A DNA stretch of 64,000 nt from Ilex aquifolium (GCA_951799425.1 OX637405.1:19999089-20063088), one strand, 5' to 3'; positions 1 to 11,994 are shown, counted from the first letter of the stretch. Numbers and translations: made by a program. Notes: generated by a model not told the origin, from the sequence alone.

Positions 1-470
1 CTCACAACGGTCATTTGGTCTGTCAGACACTCAGAGGCATGCCCTCTACCCCCATCTCTTCTCTTCCCCCCCTTTCCACTTCTCTCTCTCTATTATTCCC
101 AGCCACTGCCACCGGAACTGAATAACACACCGCCATCGCCAACCATCGCAACTACCACAACCCAAGTATTTCTCCTTCTTCTCTACTTCTCTCTCTCTCA
201 CACACACACAGACCCCCCCCCCCAAAAAAAAATCTCTGTCCCCCTTCTGCACAACCCCTCACCCCCTACCCCATCTACAAAACCCACCCACCCACTCACA
301 GAAACACACGCACGTACAAAACACTCACACGCACACACATAACAGAACACACTCACACAAAACACATAACACACACACCTCACCTTACCTTTACCCCAAC
401 CCCTTTGTTTTTCAGTCAACACACACACGCATAACATACCCAAATACTTTCTTCGATTTTGAGAACTCAG
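1..470. repeat. CT-rich then CA-rich low-complexity sequence
   Basis: The first 250 bases are pyrimidine-rich with CT microsatellites. About 280-440 is rich in CA repeats. This composition is common in plant promoters and 5' leaders, so it could be the 5' end of a plus-strand transcript. I see no convincing coding frame; the open frames on the minus strand here are low-complexity shadows. Confidence 0.6.
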
Positions 471-2403
471 TTAGAGTAGGTTCAATTTGAATTCGGTTTG
501 ACTAGATTCAATTTAATGCGAGTTTTGTAAATAGGTTTGAATTGATGCGAATTTTGTATTTACTTTAGCTTCGATTTGGTGCAAATTTTGTAATTACTTT
601 ATCTCCCATTTTGTTCATGGCTTTTTTGTGATTTTATTTGTTTAGGTTAATTTTGTATTTGTTTAGGTTAATTTTGGTATGGAAAATCTGTATTTTTTTG
701 TGTGGTTAAGTTTGTCAAACATCATCCTTTGCTTGATTGCTCTGAGATAAACAAAAGAAGTGTGAATTCATCGTATGACTTTATGAGTGTGTTTTAAGAA
801 GTATTTTCTGATCGATGATTAGTATCTCATGGTGTACGTAGTGGATTATATACTTTTAAGGAGGCCATGGCTATTTTTCAGTTTTCTGATTCATATGTGA
901 TTGATTTTGCACTTTTCTAATATAGGATACGTACAAATGTATTCTGATTGCTTATGTAGATGTTTACTAGAAATAACCATACTATAACCATAGCCTTCCA
1001 GATTTTTCTCGTGTATATAAATAATTATTATTCATTTTCTTAAAGTTAATAGGACTAATTGTTGTAGTTTTAGTTGAATTATTTGATAGGTTTGTTTTAA
1101 CAGTGGAATAGAGCTCTTCTTGCTTAGCAAAACATGTGGAAAAAATGTTCATGGGACTATCAAGAGCTTTGTGCATGGTTTAACATTGGTGCAAAGTTGA
1201 ATAGTCATACATCGGCTTATATTCAAATCAGTGTCTTCTCTCTGTCGATACTTCTTTCATTTCAGGTATCAAGTTCTGCACACTTTATTATTTCTTAACA
1301 CGATTTTTTATAGTTTGTTTGGTGATAGTTCAAGAAGAGATTTATGTGAAATTCTATTGATTGGAACTGTTAGTCATTCTTTTTGGTTTGGGAATTCTAT
1401 ATATTTTTGTACATGTATCTCTATATAGGTGTTATGGACATATGTGAGTTGTGACATGTGGGTTTGAATGACTTTATGCTTGGATTAGAGCTTTGGGACT
1501 GATGTTAGGGGCAACAATTGATCATGCAAACAGAACAATGAAGATTAGATCTACTTGGTGCTACAACAACCATACTTAATGTCACTACCTCCAGTTTTTT
1601 TTATGGTTTTTCTTTTTAAATTTTTTTGATAAGAAGTAACACTTTCATTTCATAGGAAGCAATGTAAGTACAATAAAAGGTGGATAAGGACAATGAAATA
1701 TATGTATTATGTTGTTTAGGTTTTGGTTGTTTTCTGTTGCATTATAATGAATTTGTATCTTTGTCTTACTATATTTTTTTTTGTCTTTTCCATTGTTCAG
1801 TCTTCTCAGTTTCTCATCATATTCTATTCAACTCTATGTGGTTCAAACTACCAGTGCTATGAGGTAAAATCTTTATTGAACTTCGAATGAATTCTTCAAT
1901 TTAATGTACTCAAGAAAAAAAAAATGTTGCTTGGTTTTGCAAAATTCTATTATGCTATGATTGGCTATTGTAAGTGTAATTCTTCACAATTCAGTGCAAC
2001 TATTACTTTCAAGGATTAAAACCTCTATGGGCAGTTTTATGGGGTGTTCTTTATGGCTCTATTGATATGATATTTTCATCTCACATGATCCTTACCATGG
2101 AAAATCATGCTTTCTTTTGAAATTCCTTACACAAGTGGCCTTTAACCACCACACCACTGCCAATTTCAACCAACTAGCCCATAGCCGCCATCTGCCTCAC
2201 ACTCCAAGGCCCACAACTAGAGAATATTGGGTTCCTCATAAAATGTGTTGGAACCTGTTTGGTCTACACAGGTAAAGATACTATTAGAATCTCCTAAACA
2301 CTGATGGCATTCAATTGTACATTTTTTATGTTTGGTGGACTATGTTTATTTTGGGTGCTTTGAAGATTTGGGGTCATGGGTGGCTTTGAACTGCAATTGA
2401 AAG
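471..2403. other. AT-rich non-coding stretch, no gene recognised
   Basis: The sequence is T-rich on the plus strand, with short open frames only and no recognisable domain. It resembles plant intron or intergenic DNA. If a plus-strand transcript starts near position 1, this could be its first intron, but no exon could be supported. Confidence 0.5.
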
Positions 2404-3711
2404 CATGGTTCAAAGTCGCGGTATCGGCCATCGACTCAGAGGGCACTGATACACATCGGTTGCAGCGTCGCGGTGCGGTATCGGCCGATACGCTCAAAAT
2501 ACTAGATAGAAGCTCCAAAAAAATTTAAAAAAATTATGAAAAATTTTAAAAATATAAACATCATTATTCATGCATCATATATGTCTACAATATATTTAAA
2601 AACACATTAAAAATAATTAAAATGAAACATAAGGACGCTACCGAAAATAATTATCATTATGAATGTTTAAGGTAAGCACTTAAGAAATATCATCATTATT
2701 ATTGTCTCTAGGATAATACAAATTGGGATAATTTTCACCATAAGGTTAATAATTTAGCATTTAATTTAAAATAAAATACTTCAAATATTTATTTAAAAAA
2801 TAAATAATCTAAATATCTGACTATTACATTAAGTATTTTTATGATTTATTAAATAATAAATTTAATCTAAGTAAACTTGGGTAAAAAGTGAACTTAAAAT
2901 CCAATTAGCCACAAATAAAATAAATTAACCATACTATGTTAATAAATTAACCACTCTAAGTTAAATAAATTAACCACACTTTAATAAATTACTCACTCTA
3001 AGTAAATTAAATTTACCATATTTAAGGTCAAATAGTCCTTAATGGACTGGGTCACTGGGTTTGATTCTCTCAGACAAGAGAGAGAGGGGCGAGAGACTCA
3101 GACTCAGACAAGAGGCGAGAGACTCAGACGAGAGGGAGTTTAGGGGCTGTTCGAGACTTCGACTGCGATCGATCTGCGATCGTGATGTTGCAATTAATCT
3201 GCGAAGATGCTGCAATTGATCGACTAGGGTTTTGATCGACTGCAATTGATCGTGATTCTGCAATTGATCGATTAGGGTTTCTGCAGTTGATCTGCGATCG
3301 TGATGCTGGGTCTTTGCTTCGAAAAAGATGAAGAAGAAGAAGAAAGGGAAGAACAAAGCCTGCTGTGCAAAATGCGAATGGAAAAATTAGAAGAAAAATA
3401 GTTATGCCTTCAATTTTAAGGTATGCTTTCTGCAAATTACAATGGTGGGTGTTGATTTTTTTTCCTTTATCTCAGATTTTGGGGGATTTGTTCACTGACA
3501 TTTTTGACTCAGCAAGATTCGGATGTGAATCGCCGAGTTGCACCGAGATATCAACGAATCGGCCGAGACGCACGAGATAACGCCGAAATATCGGCGATAT
3601 TAGTTCAATTCGGCATTTCTACGTTTCATGTACCGTTATCGTATCGATCCTTGCCGAGTCGGATACGACTCGGTCGAGTCGTATCGGACTCGGCCGATAC
3701 CTTGAACCCTG
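2404..3711. mobile_element. Non-autonomous hAT-type DNA transposon with captured leader-like sequence
   Basis: The element is 1,308 bp and flanked by a perfect 8-bp duplication, ATTGAAAG (2396-2403 and 3712-3719). An 8-bp duplication is the hAT size. The termini are inverted: the left starts CATGGTTCAAAG and continues to GGTATCGGCC; the right end reads inward CAGGGTTCAAGGTATCGGCC. Subterminal TATCGGCC/ATCGGC motifs cluster at both ends, as expected for transposase sites. No transposase is encoded. The centre at about 3050-3420 is unlike the AT-rich flanks: it has GATCGATCTGCGATCG-type repeats, two TAGGGTTT telo-box motifs, and then a 20-codon ORF (3328-3390; Lys-rich start with CC and C-x2-C cysteines) followed by a splice-donor-like AAG/GTATGC. 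This looks like a captured 5' leader of a host gene. Confidence 0.85.
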
Positions 3712-6047
3712 ATTGAAAGAGTTGGGTCCAATGAGATTGGTTAATTTAGCAATAATCTTTCTTTTATTGCTACGTCTCTGGAAACATTTCGATATATAAA
3801 TTCTTGGGAAATTTATGGAATATGGAACTTTTGTTTGTGATGTCTCCCTATGCTTTCTTTTTTAATTTGCTCCAGATTTGAAAGCTTTTTGTGATATGGG
3901 TCTTCTTTATTTCCTGCTCCAATTCGAGTCTCTGTAAGTTGTTTATTTCTGTTTTATTTAGCTTTATTTTTAGAGGGGAATGTAATGGCATATTTATGGG
4001 TTTTATTTACCACTTTTTGTTTGATTGTGGATAAATATCCTCGATTTGAGAATTTGTTGAATTTGAAGGTGAGTTACATGAATTGATTTCATTAATGTAT
4101 TTTTTTGTCTTATGAATGAATGATTATACATTAAAAAGTCTAGAAAAAATTTCGACGCCTTCGGTGGACTATTTTGCGATGTTGTAGATTGGTCTAAGAA
4201 GGTAATTTCTCTTATGTTCTATTGTTTATGTTTCAGCTATGTATTTTATAGTACATGAATCTGAGAAAGGTCCCTTATAGTTTATGGATTTTTCCTTTTT
4301 GCTTTGACTTATAACGGCCCACCCTTGATTAGTGATGAATCTGTTTGACAAATCTGTGGGCATGTTTAGTATATCTAGGTGGAGAGTTATGAAGTTGGAG
4401 ACTCCCCATGGTTGTAGCAGCAGTCAAGAACACAATGAATTGATTGAATCTGTGGGCATATTTGGGGATAAGGCAGTAGTTGTAAGGTAATTTCAAGTAA
4501 AATTTTTGTTCTTTCCAAGGAATTTTTTTGTTGAGCAGTGTGTACATGGTAATTTTTTGTATGCAGAGTTGTGTTGGTTGTGGCAATGACCAAGTCTCAT
4601 ATTGGATGGTAGTCGGTAGAACCGCAGAACTGTTATTGGGTCTAGATTCTATGTGCACGAGTGGATTCCATGTGTACATTTGTATGTCCAAACTTATCCC
4701 TAAATTATGCTATTTTGGTATAAAATATTTTTTATAGGCTTGGGTGTGTTTTCTAACTACAGATTTATTGTTTACAATGCATAGTTGAATGTGCTTCGTG
4801 GGATTTTCCATAGGGAGTTCATGTTCTTATCTCTTGAATCATGTTTGAAATTATTTTAGTTGAATGTGTAGGTTTTCACGCTTCGAGGAATATTATTGTA
4901 GTGGAGCTTAAAGTAGCAATAGAGAAAGTATTAGTTTGTCAAGGTGTGATTTCATGGTATGGTTGTAGGTGTAAACTTCATAGTTTTTTGTTACAAAAAA
5001 TATTTGGATGATCATTTGAGACTATTAATTTGTTGCGTTGTTGTTGCTTCAGATAGCTAATGCCCAAGAATCTTGATGCCAAATAATGGCCATGCCATAA
5101 TGGAGGCTATTCCCAAATAATGCCTCCACGAAACGATCCCAATTTCTGGTGAAAGGGTTGCATGGAAAAGAAGTTGCTCTCATGAGAAGTCAAGCAAGGT
5201 AAGCAACCTTTCAGGAAAATTATGTTAACATAGAATTTTCTTGCACAAGAACCTTTTTTTGGGATGTTGGACATATTAGGTAGAAGTATTATCTCTTTTA
5301 TTGATTTACTCTCTATTGAACCCTATAATTGTTTCATAATATTTGTTCTACATGTACACAGATATAGAGCCATTTCTCTATTTGGGAAGTCACTTTATCT
5401 TACATTCTTTTTTCATGCCAAAAGAAGACGCTGGTGACCATGTCCACTATTAGCATGGGTTTGGACATGTATTCAAGTCTATTTTAATGTATGGTTGTTT
5501 GATATCCGTTTTGTTTTGTTTGGTTTTTGTAGTTTTTAATTGCTATGTTGTTATTGATGAGCAAATTAAAGGCATGTCATCTTAGATTGAGTTGTAATTT
5601 TTATTGTTAGTAAAATTTTCTTTTTAATTTATGTTTAGACGGTTTTCCAATTTGTCTCTGTTGTTAATGCGGCCTTTGTTTGGCAAAAACTATTTGCGCT
5701 TATATGTAAAATTTTAATTGGTGAATTTTTTTTGTTATTCTGTGCCTTCTGGCATGGACAATTACTAGTATTCATATATAATTTATAGGTCATTACCCAT
5801 TTAGTTTGGTTAAATATTTAGTGGAAAATTGAATCATGGCACACCACTATTTCAAAAAAAAAGATGCCTTACATGAGAAGAAAGACCAATATATATCGGC
5901 CCAATTGTTTTCAAACAATGAATTACAACAAATTTCGTTCCACTTTGCTTACAATCCTCTTGCCCGCATTTCCACAAAAACATAAAATTATGTGCTAAAG
6001 ATGTTCATATTGTCATAGATTATACACCAAGTATGGCAATTTTGAAG
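3712..6047. other. Non-coding stretch with one exon-like segment (5053-5198)
   Basis: The stretch is mostly T-rich plus-strand sequence without domains. Position 5053-5198 is less AT-rich, is preceded by a T-rich tract ending TTGCTTCAG, and ends AAG followed by GTAAGC, so it is bounded by consensus splice sites on the plus strand. It has several short ATG frames closed by stops, so it would be an untranslated or lncRNA exon. No protein match is recognised. Confidence 0.35.
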
Positions 6048-6395
6048 CCCAACATCCAAACCAAATGAAGCCTTATGTCCAATCATTTGGGGTCGGCTAT
6101 ATAAGTCTGTATTCACCATTCATTTCGGTCATGCGCTATATACTCATTTAAGTTAAATATTTTCATATCTTTAACTGGTGTCTCTATCGGCCTCAGCTGA
6201 ACATAACTAAACTATCTTAATCTATTCTCTCTCAACTTATCTTCAATTGAAGCTACTCCTACCATTTCTCTAATACGATCATTTTATATTCTATCATTTC
6301 TAGTTTTTTCACCCATCTACCTTAACATTCTCATTTCCGCCTATACTCATTTGTTTCTTAGTTGCCTATCAGTCTGTCTCATACAACATTTCGTC
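6048..6395 (-). pseudogene. RTE-clade LINE reverse-transcriptase C-terminus and 3' end, dead fragment
   Basis: Read on the minus strand from about 6395 to 6180, the translation follows the C-terminal part of plant RTE-type LINE reverse transcriptase (EMRMLR, TRNDRI, IREMVGVASIEDKLRENRLR). The conserved tryptophans are replaced by stops. Below it, near 6062-6110, lies the well-known 3' terminal motif read on the plus strand as TTTGGGGTCGGCTATAT. The part between RT and the 3' end is shortened. The copy is 5'-truncated, as most LINE insertions are, and cannot be functional. Confidence 0.75.
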
Positions 6396-6637
6396 CCAAC
6401 ATCCAAGGAACAAATTGTTTTTTTGTCAAAAATAGTCGAAACTGATTTATCATTTCCATTCCCATGAGAACCCAAACGAAACAAGATTGAATATCGAAAT
6501 CCAAGGACTGAAACAAAAAGTCAAAACCTATGTTTCGAGGTGTTTCGACCAATGTTCCAGAAATAAATATCTAACTTTTTTCTTCATTTCCATTCCGCCT
6601 CCAGATCAGTTCCGAAATATTTTCGTTTCCTACGTGA

Positions 6638-6821
6638 TGTTAGAGTAACAAAGTATATTAGCAGTAGGGGTAGATTAGTCATTTATGCTACTATGTTTTG
6701 CCCTAGTATATAAGACTCTTATTGTGTAGTTTTCCAGTTTAATGTTTCTGTAATACAGACTTGGTTATTCTTAATGAATATCTCTTTCTCTTTTTTCCTC
6801 TTTCTTTGATAAATATTAACA
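6638..6821 (+). repeat. Copia 5' LTR
   Basis: This 184-bp LTR begins TGTTAGAG and ends TTAACA. It is near-identical to 17186-17369 apart from scattered substitutions. It carries a TATA-like CTAGTATATAAGAC about 80 bases in and ends with a pyrimidine-rich CTCTTT tract. It is the promoter and start of the copia transcript. Confidence 0.92.
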
Positions 6822-6833
6822 TGGTATCAGAGC
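6822..6833 (+). other. Copia primer-binding site, initiator tRNA-Met
   Basis: TGGTATCAGAGC follows the LTR directly and is complementary to the 3' end of plant initiator tRNA-Met, the usual copia primer. The match weakens after 12 bases. Confidence 0.9.
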
Positions 6834-7624
6834 CTATTACGATCCCTAAACCCAAATAATAATACACGATTGAAGTCAGGAAGGAGGTTACCGACGATAA
6901 ATAGTAGCTGACGTCATCATCGACGATGATGACATCATAATGACATCATCAGTTGGCGACGGAGAAGACCACCATCTAGATCGGAATTTCATGGGCTTCT
7001 CAATGGTTTGTTTTGTTTTCGATTTCGAGCTCATCTGGTAGGTGATATGATTTTTTGAAGAAATTCGTCAATTATTTTTTGATCTAGAAATCTGGTTGTG
7101 TTTTGTGAAATTTCTGGTCCTAATCTGGTCTAAGGGGTGCGACTGAGCCTTGTTGATAATCTGTTGACTGATGCAAAAAATGTAGAAGTGATTTGGGTTG
7201 GATTTATGCTCCCAGTGTATTGGCTGGGCTGTTTCTCGCCTCCACAAGGCATTGGCTAGGCTGGTTTTTGCCTCCCACAGCACCGATTGCTTTCTTCTTG
7301 TTGTTCTTTAGACTGGGTTGCTCTCCTCTACATCGATTGCTTTCTTATTGTTGCATCGATTGACTCCCAAAACATTTTCTTGTTGTTTGATTTGCTAGAT
7401 TGTTGAATCTTGTTGGGTTCTTTGTCTCTGTTGTTGGGTCGAACAGAGAGTCTACTTGCTCCTACTGGGTTGCTGGATTGTAGCTTGCTGGATCTCGTGC
7501 TGGGTTGCTGAATTTGATTGGGTTGTTGGATTGTTGCCGAAAATTTATTTTTTATTGCTGTTTCTGCTTTATTTTGGGTATTATTTTGTTGTGAGCAATG
7601 AGCATTGACCCTTTTATTAACATT

Positions 7625-8414
7625 ATGGCAAGTGAACATTCTAATTCTCTTCTGGCTATTAGTGTCAAATTAAATGGTAAAAATTATGTATATTGGTCTT
7701 ATGTTATGAAAAATTTCTTATTGGGTAAGGACTAAGGAGATGTGGAGTTATGTTAGTGGTGCTTTGCAAGCCTCAACAGATCTAAAAGCAGATAAATATG
7801 CTGACTTAAAGAATACCTAAGAAATCAACAATGCTAAAATCATCACTTGGATTAACAACTCAGTTGATCAAACCATTGGTGTGCATTTGGCTAAGTTTAA
7901 CACAACCAAGGAGATTTGGAATTATTTAGCTACATTGTTTGTTCAGTCCAATTTTACAAAGAGATATCAGCTTGAGCATGAAATTTGAGCTGCACGTCGG
8001 GGTGATAAGACCATACAGGAGTTTTACTTGGTTATGACTGGATATTGGGATCAGTTAGCACTTGTTGAATCAACTGAACTAAGTACTCATATGGTATATC
8101 GTACTTTTAGAGTGGAGTAGCAGTTGGTGCAGTTTTTGATGGTCCTTAGAGATGACTTTGAGGGACTTCGTGGTTCTATTCTCTATCGTCTCTCACTTCC
8201 GACAGTTGATGCAGTAATGAATGAGCTTCTGGCTGAAGAAGTCCGTCTTAAGACTCTTTCGAGGAAGGGTCTTCTTCCATTGCCTAATCAGACTATACTG
8301 GTTGTACCACTCAGAGTGACTTCTCATTCACAGACTAAATATCGAGGTCGAGCTGCTTTAGATGAGTGTAGTTTTTGTCATGAGAATGGTCACTAGAAGG
8401 CTCAATGTCCTAAA
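7625..8414 (+). pseudogene. Copia gag (capsid/nucleocapsid), decayed
   Basis: The ATG at 7625 opens a frame with the copia gag signature (KLNGKNYVYWS, corresponding to the usual LxGxNYxxWS). A frameshift near 7735 and several stops follow, but the gag body is readable: WSYVSGAL, IITWINNSV, IWNYLATLF, and a UBN2-type core up to the ORF at 8124-8396. It ends in a CCHC knuckle, C-x2-C-x4-H, then a stop in place of the expected Trp, then the last Cys. The product would form the capsid and package the RNA. The 6834-7624 leader upstream shows no gene. Confidence 0.85.
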
Positions 8415-9045
8415 TTGGTGAACAAGAATGCCAAGGGGGCCTTACATCAGTCATTTAAGCCCAAAGATCGTCATACAGCAGCAGCTGCTTCACCAGCGGA
8501 TGAGTCACTCCCATCAGCTCCCAGCATGACTATGATAGCTGATCAATTGCCGAAATTTATTTTCCTTCGTCAACCAAGTGCCCTATCAGTTTCTCCCTCC
8601 GCAGATTCATGCACTTCAAGTCCTTCATGTATATCTCGAACTGTCTGGGTCTTTGACTCGGGAGTCACCCATCATATGACTAGTAATCCTTCCTTATTTG
8701 CTTCTATTGTTTCTCCTCCCTCCATATATGTCCTTGCAGTCAATGGCACCCAAATGCCTTTGGCTGGTGTTGGAACAATAGTGTCTTCCCAGCTTACACT
8801 TCCTAATGTCTACTATATTCTTCAACTTACTTTAAATTTAATCTCAGTTAGTCAGTTGTTTGATTCGGGATTTTTAGTTCACTTTTCTTCTACTGTTTGT
8901 GTTGTGCTGGATCCACGGTCCAAGGAGCTGATTGGGATAGGCCATAGAAATAGATGGCTATATGTGTTGGACAAGCTTCATGTCCCTGAAGTTGTTGCAT
9001 CTACTGTTGATTTATCTTTTTTTTCAATTGAGTTCAAAATCGTCT
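8415..9045 (+). pseudogene. Copia aspartic protease region
   Basis: An open frame of 210 codons contains VWVFDSGVTHHMT, the copia protease active site (normally WxxDSGAxxHM). The catalytic Asp-Ser-Gly is kept at about residue 78 of the frame. The enzyme would cut the Gag-Pol polyprotein. A T-run at about 9020-9030 causes a frameshift, so it is not joined to the integrase in frame. Confidence 0.85.
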
Positions 9046-9676
9046 AGTTTTTATTTATGACATTCTCGTTTAGGTCATGTTTCTCATTCTCGTTTAAAAT
9101 TTTTACCTTATACTAGTAGTTTGGATAGTTTAGAGTGTCATTATATTTTAGATTATAGTGACTGCAAGTTGGCTAAATTTATTGTATTACCTTTCAATAA
9201 AAGTAATTCTAGTTCTCTTGCACCTTTTGATCTTATACATTCTGATATTTGAGGACAAACTCCTATTGCTACTAAAGAGAGATCTAGATATTATGTCTCT
9301 TTTATTGATGATCATACCAGATACTGTTGGGTCCATCTGATGACACGTAGGTCTGAGTTCTTTTCCATTTTCACTACCTTTCGTGCTATGACGCATATTC
9401 AATATTCTTCTATCATCAAATGCTTCCGCTGTGATCAAGGTGGAGAATATTCCTTTAGTTCTTTTCGTGATTTATTAAAATCTGATGGTACTATATTATC
9501 AGTCTTTTTTACTAACACAAATAGAGTGGCTGAACGGAAACATCGTCACATTATTGAGACAACTCGTTCTCTGTTATTTTCATCTGATGTTCCTAGCTCC
9601 TTTTTGGGAGAAACAGTCCTTATAGCAGTTCACCTAATTAATTGTATTCCTACAATCCTTAATTCTGGTGTCTCAC
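9046..9676 (+). pseudogene. Copia integrase, N-terminal and catalytic part (split by insertion)
   Basis: The GAG-pre-integrase segment reads HSRLGHVSHSRL after a stop at the usual Trp. Then come the first catalytic Asp (FDLIHSD, again with a stop for Trp), FIDDHTRYCWV, the second Asp in RCDQGGEY, and the third acidic residue in AERKHRH. The DDE triad is therefore visible although the frame is broken. Coding stops at 9676, where the non-autonomous LTR element is inserted, and resumes at 12484. Confidence 0.88.
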
Positions 9677-10042
9677 TGATGTAGATTGTACTAGCTCTAA
9701 TACCAAATTGATGTAGATCGTAATAGAAAAGAATTAGGGATGAGAAGGGAAGAAGAAGGGGATGAGAAAAGAAGAAGAGGATGAGAACAGAGAGAGAATT
9801 TGAGGAAGAAAAATATCAATATTCAATAACAATAATAATCAAGTCTAGTCTAAAACAAATACCATATTCCCTATATATATTGGGAGAGCACAAATCCTAA
9901 AAGAACTCTAAAAGAAATAAATAATGACAAATAAACAATTACAAGTTAAAAGAAATTACTTAAAAGATAAATATTAAAAGTATCTAAATAACTATCATAA
10001 TTAATCTATAATATTTATCCAATTCCTACACGATTCCCATCA
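9677..10042 (-). repeat. 3' LTR (minus orientation) of the nested element
   Basis: It matches 12131-12478 over almost its full length, with a small extra GA-rich stretch near 9750-9780. On the minus strand it starts TGATGGGAATCG and ends CTACATCA. The purine-rich segment adjoining it on the minus strand (AACCGGAGGAGAA, 10043-10055) is the likely polypurine tract. Confidence 0.9.
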
Positions 10043-10228
10043 TTCTCCTCCGGTTGAAAAAAACTCTCCTCCGGAGAGTCTTCAAAGCAAAGTATCCTAA
10101 GAGAGCAGCATGAAAATGACACAACGCCTCATCTAGAATGAAAGAACCATCAACATCTTTCTATCGACCAGAATAAATGCAAGAATCTCCATCTGTAACA
10201 ATGTAAATCTGGTCACGTAGCATATCAT

Positions 10229-10720
10229 CTATTTGGCCGAAATATGCGATGGAAGTGGAAAGATAAGAACTGGAGCTGGTGCTGAGGAAGAAGCAATTCC
10301 ACCTGTAGAAACACTAGATAACAAAATAGGAGGTTCTGAAGTACCTCGATTAAGTAGCATGTCCTCCAAATAAAAATCTGGACTAATACTAACATTCAAT
10401 GGAAAATTAAGCAAATAAGCATTAGATCCAAACTCAAGAATAGCAAAATAATTCCCATTAGATTTGAACAAAAGGCATTTAGTGGGACAAGACGTCAATG
10501 ACAAAGGAGTAACTATAACACCCTGGTGCTGAAAATAAGAAAGTACGGACTCAATTGAACACTTGACAGTAGGCAAAGAATCAAAATTAACACTCTCAAG
10601 TGGGGCAGAATCCAGAACAATGTCAACAATCTTAGGTGGAGAAGAATCCGAAACAAAATCAACAATCTCATATGAAGAAGAATCCATAACAATGCCATCA
10701 TGATTCGGAATAGTAGACAC
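10229..10720 (-). CDS. Unrecognised ORF of the nested LTR element, 163 codons
   Basis: This is an open frame with no domain I recognise. The first third has repeated short units of the type DSSxxxIVDxVxDSxP. The middle holds CPTKCLLFKSNGNYFAI, and the C-terminus is rich in Ser, Pro and Ala. It lies in a different frame from the coiled-coil ORF upstream (10783-11523), so the two may once have been one frame now shifted, or two overlapping products. It may be a gag-like or packaging protein; the function is unknown. Confidence 0.4.
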   Translation of the reverse strand: MSTIPNHDGIVMDSSSYEIVDFVSDSSPPKIVDIVLDSAPLESVNFDSLPTVKCSIESVLSYFQHQGVIVTPLSLTSCPTKCLLFKSNGNYFAILEFGSNAYLLNFPLNVSISPDFYLEDMLLNRGTSEPPILLSSVSTGGIASSSAPAPVLIFPLPSHISAK

Positions 10721-10782
10721 AGAATAATCGCCAACAGATTTAAAATATATAGCTCAATATGCTCAACATGCTCAACATCTTA

Positions 10783-11523
10783 CATATGAACCAATTGAAT
10801 GGATTTTTCATCAAGTTCAATGATTAGTGATGATTCAACTTTTAGCTCCGATGAGGTAGGAAACATGATAGAATCAAAAATAATCTCATCACTAGTATCA
10901 ATGTTCAAACGATTGAAAGTATGTTTTGAAGGATGGAAAGCATGAGGGTCCAACGGAACAGAAATATGGCTATCATTATGCGGGTGTCCGACATTAGGTA
11001 AAACCGGAGACTTTTCCTTCTTTTCTTCCATTTGCTGACTTACAAGAATTTTATTCAAGTGGGAAAGTTAAGTTGTTAATTCAGATAATTGATTTTTCAT
11101 CCCTCTACACTCTTCACGTAATTGGCCGAGTGAATGTTTGGTATTGGCAACTTCAATTTCAAATATCTCAACCTTTTTCTCTAGGGCAGTTTGAACTTTT
11201 TAATAGTCACTAATGACATTGAAGATAGATCTAGATTGACCTTGATGATGAATTTGGGAAGCATGACATTGGTAACTGTTATGTGACCTAAGTGTCCCAG
11301 AGTAGTATTCTAGATAATCTTCATAGTAAAACTCAAACTTACTATGGACTTTATGATGACTCCGAGGAACTCTAGGAGTGGAAGAGGTATAGTGATGACG
11401 TTGTGGAGAACTGTGAACTTGAGACATTCTTGATGTTGGATAAGTATATGAATAGACATCATAATGATCATATGAACTCATGATTGACTTTGAAAGATGA
11501 GAATAACATAAGAATGAGTTCAA
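10783..11523 (-). pseudogene. Coiled-coil protein of the nested element, two stop codons
   Basis: Read as one minus-strand frame, this gives about 245 codons interrupted by two TAA codons (near 11197 and 11070). The N-terminal third is Tyr/Ser/His-rich (SSYDHYDVYSYTYP). The middle is a Glu/Lys/Leu heptad-like segment (around VQTALEKKVEIFEIEVANTK) that should form a coiled coil. The C-terminal third is acidic. No retroviral enzyme domain or zinc knuckle is present. Because the frame is kept across both stops, I read it as a once-functional element protein rather than chance. Confidence 0.55.
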
Positions 11524-11679
11524 GAATGCAATTGATAATTATAAGAAGTGAGAAAACTTAAATAGAAGAAAATATGTTTTGGACCCTTTGCAAATTCTCT
11601 AATTTCCCAATGAATAAAAATATTAGTCTCAAATTCTATGGGAGTATGCATACCATAATCAAGAGGAAATTCTGAAATT

Positions 11680-11935
11680 TTTTGAGGATGATTCTGTAAT
11701 TTTTGAAACTTTTGGAGTGATACTTCCGTAATTTTTTGGAATTTCTGGGAGTGATTATGCAATTTTCTAGATCTGTTGGGGATGTTTATGCAATTCTAGA
11801 GCTTCTGGATGGTATTTCTGCAATTTCTAGAATTTATGTGGTGATGTTTCTATAATTCTGGAACTTCTGGAGTGTTTCTGTAATTTCTGGAATAACTGGG
11901 ATGTTGCTGCAATTTTCTGGATCTGCTGGGGACAG
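11680..11935. repeat. Degenerate tandem repeats of about 35 bp
   Basis: About seven imperfect units of the form TTCTGTAATTTCTGGAA...CTGGGATG follow one another in the leader region of the nested element, between its coiled-coil ORF and the primer site. Purine/pyrimidine asymmetry is strong. The units differ in length by a few bases. Confidence 0.7.
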
Positions 11936-11994
11936 TTCTGTTTTTTTGGCTGGTTTTTTTTTTTAACTGGACAGTGAGATTTTTGTTACGATGA

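Noticed and set aside
46-443. Open frames on the minus strand rich in Cys, Val and Gly
   Set aside because: They are translations of CT/CA microsatellite DNA; overlapping frames are open for the same reason and no domain is seen.
6633-6637. Target duplication of the copia element
   Set aside because: CGTGA (left) and ACCTA (right) do not match, so no duplication is claimed; the LTR and primer evidence stands without it.
1-6637. Missing 3' exons of the DHHC gene
   Set aside because: I looked on the minus strand for the motifs that follow GQCIG (RNYRFF and the later NPY/NKG-type segment) and saw none; by-eye search can miss short exons.
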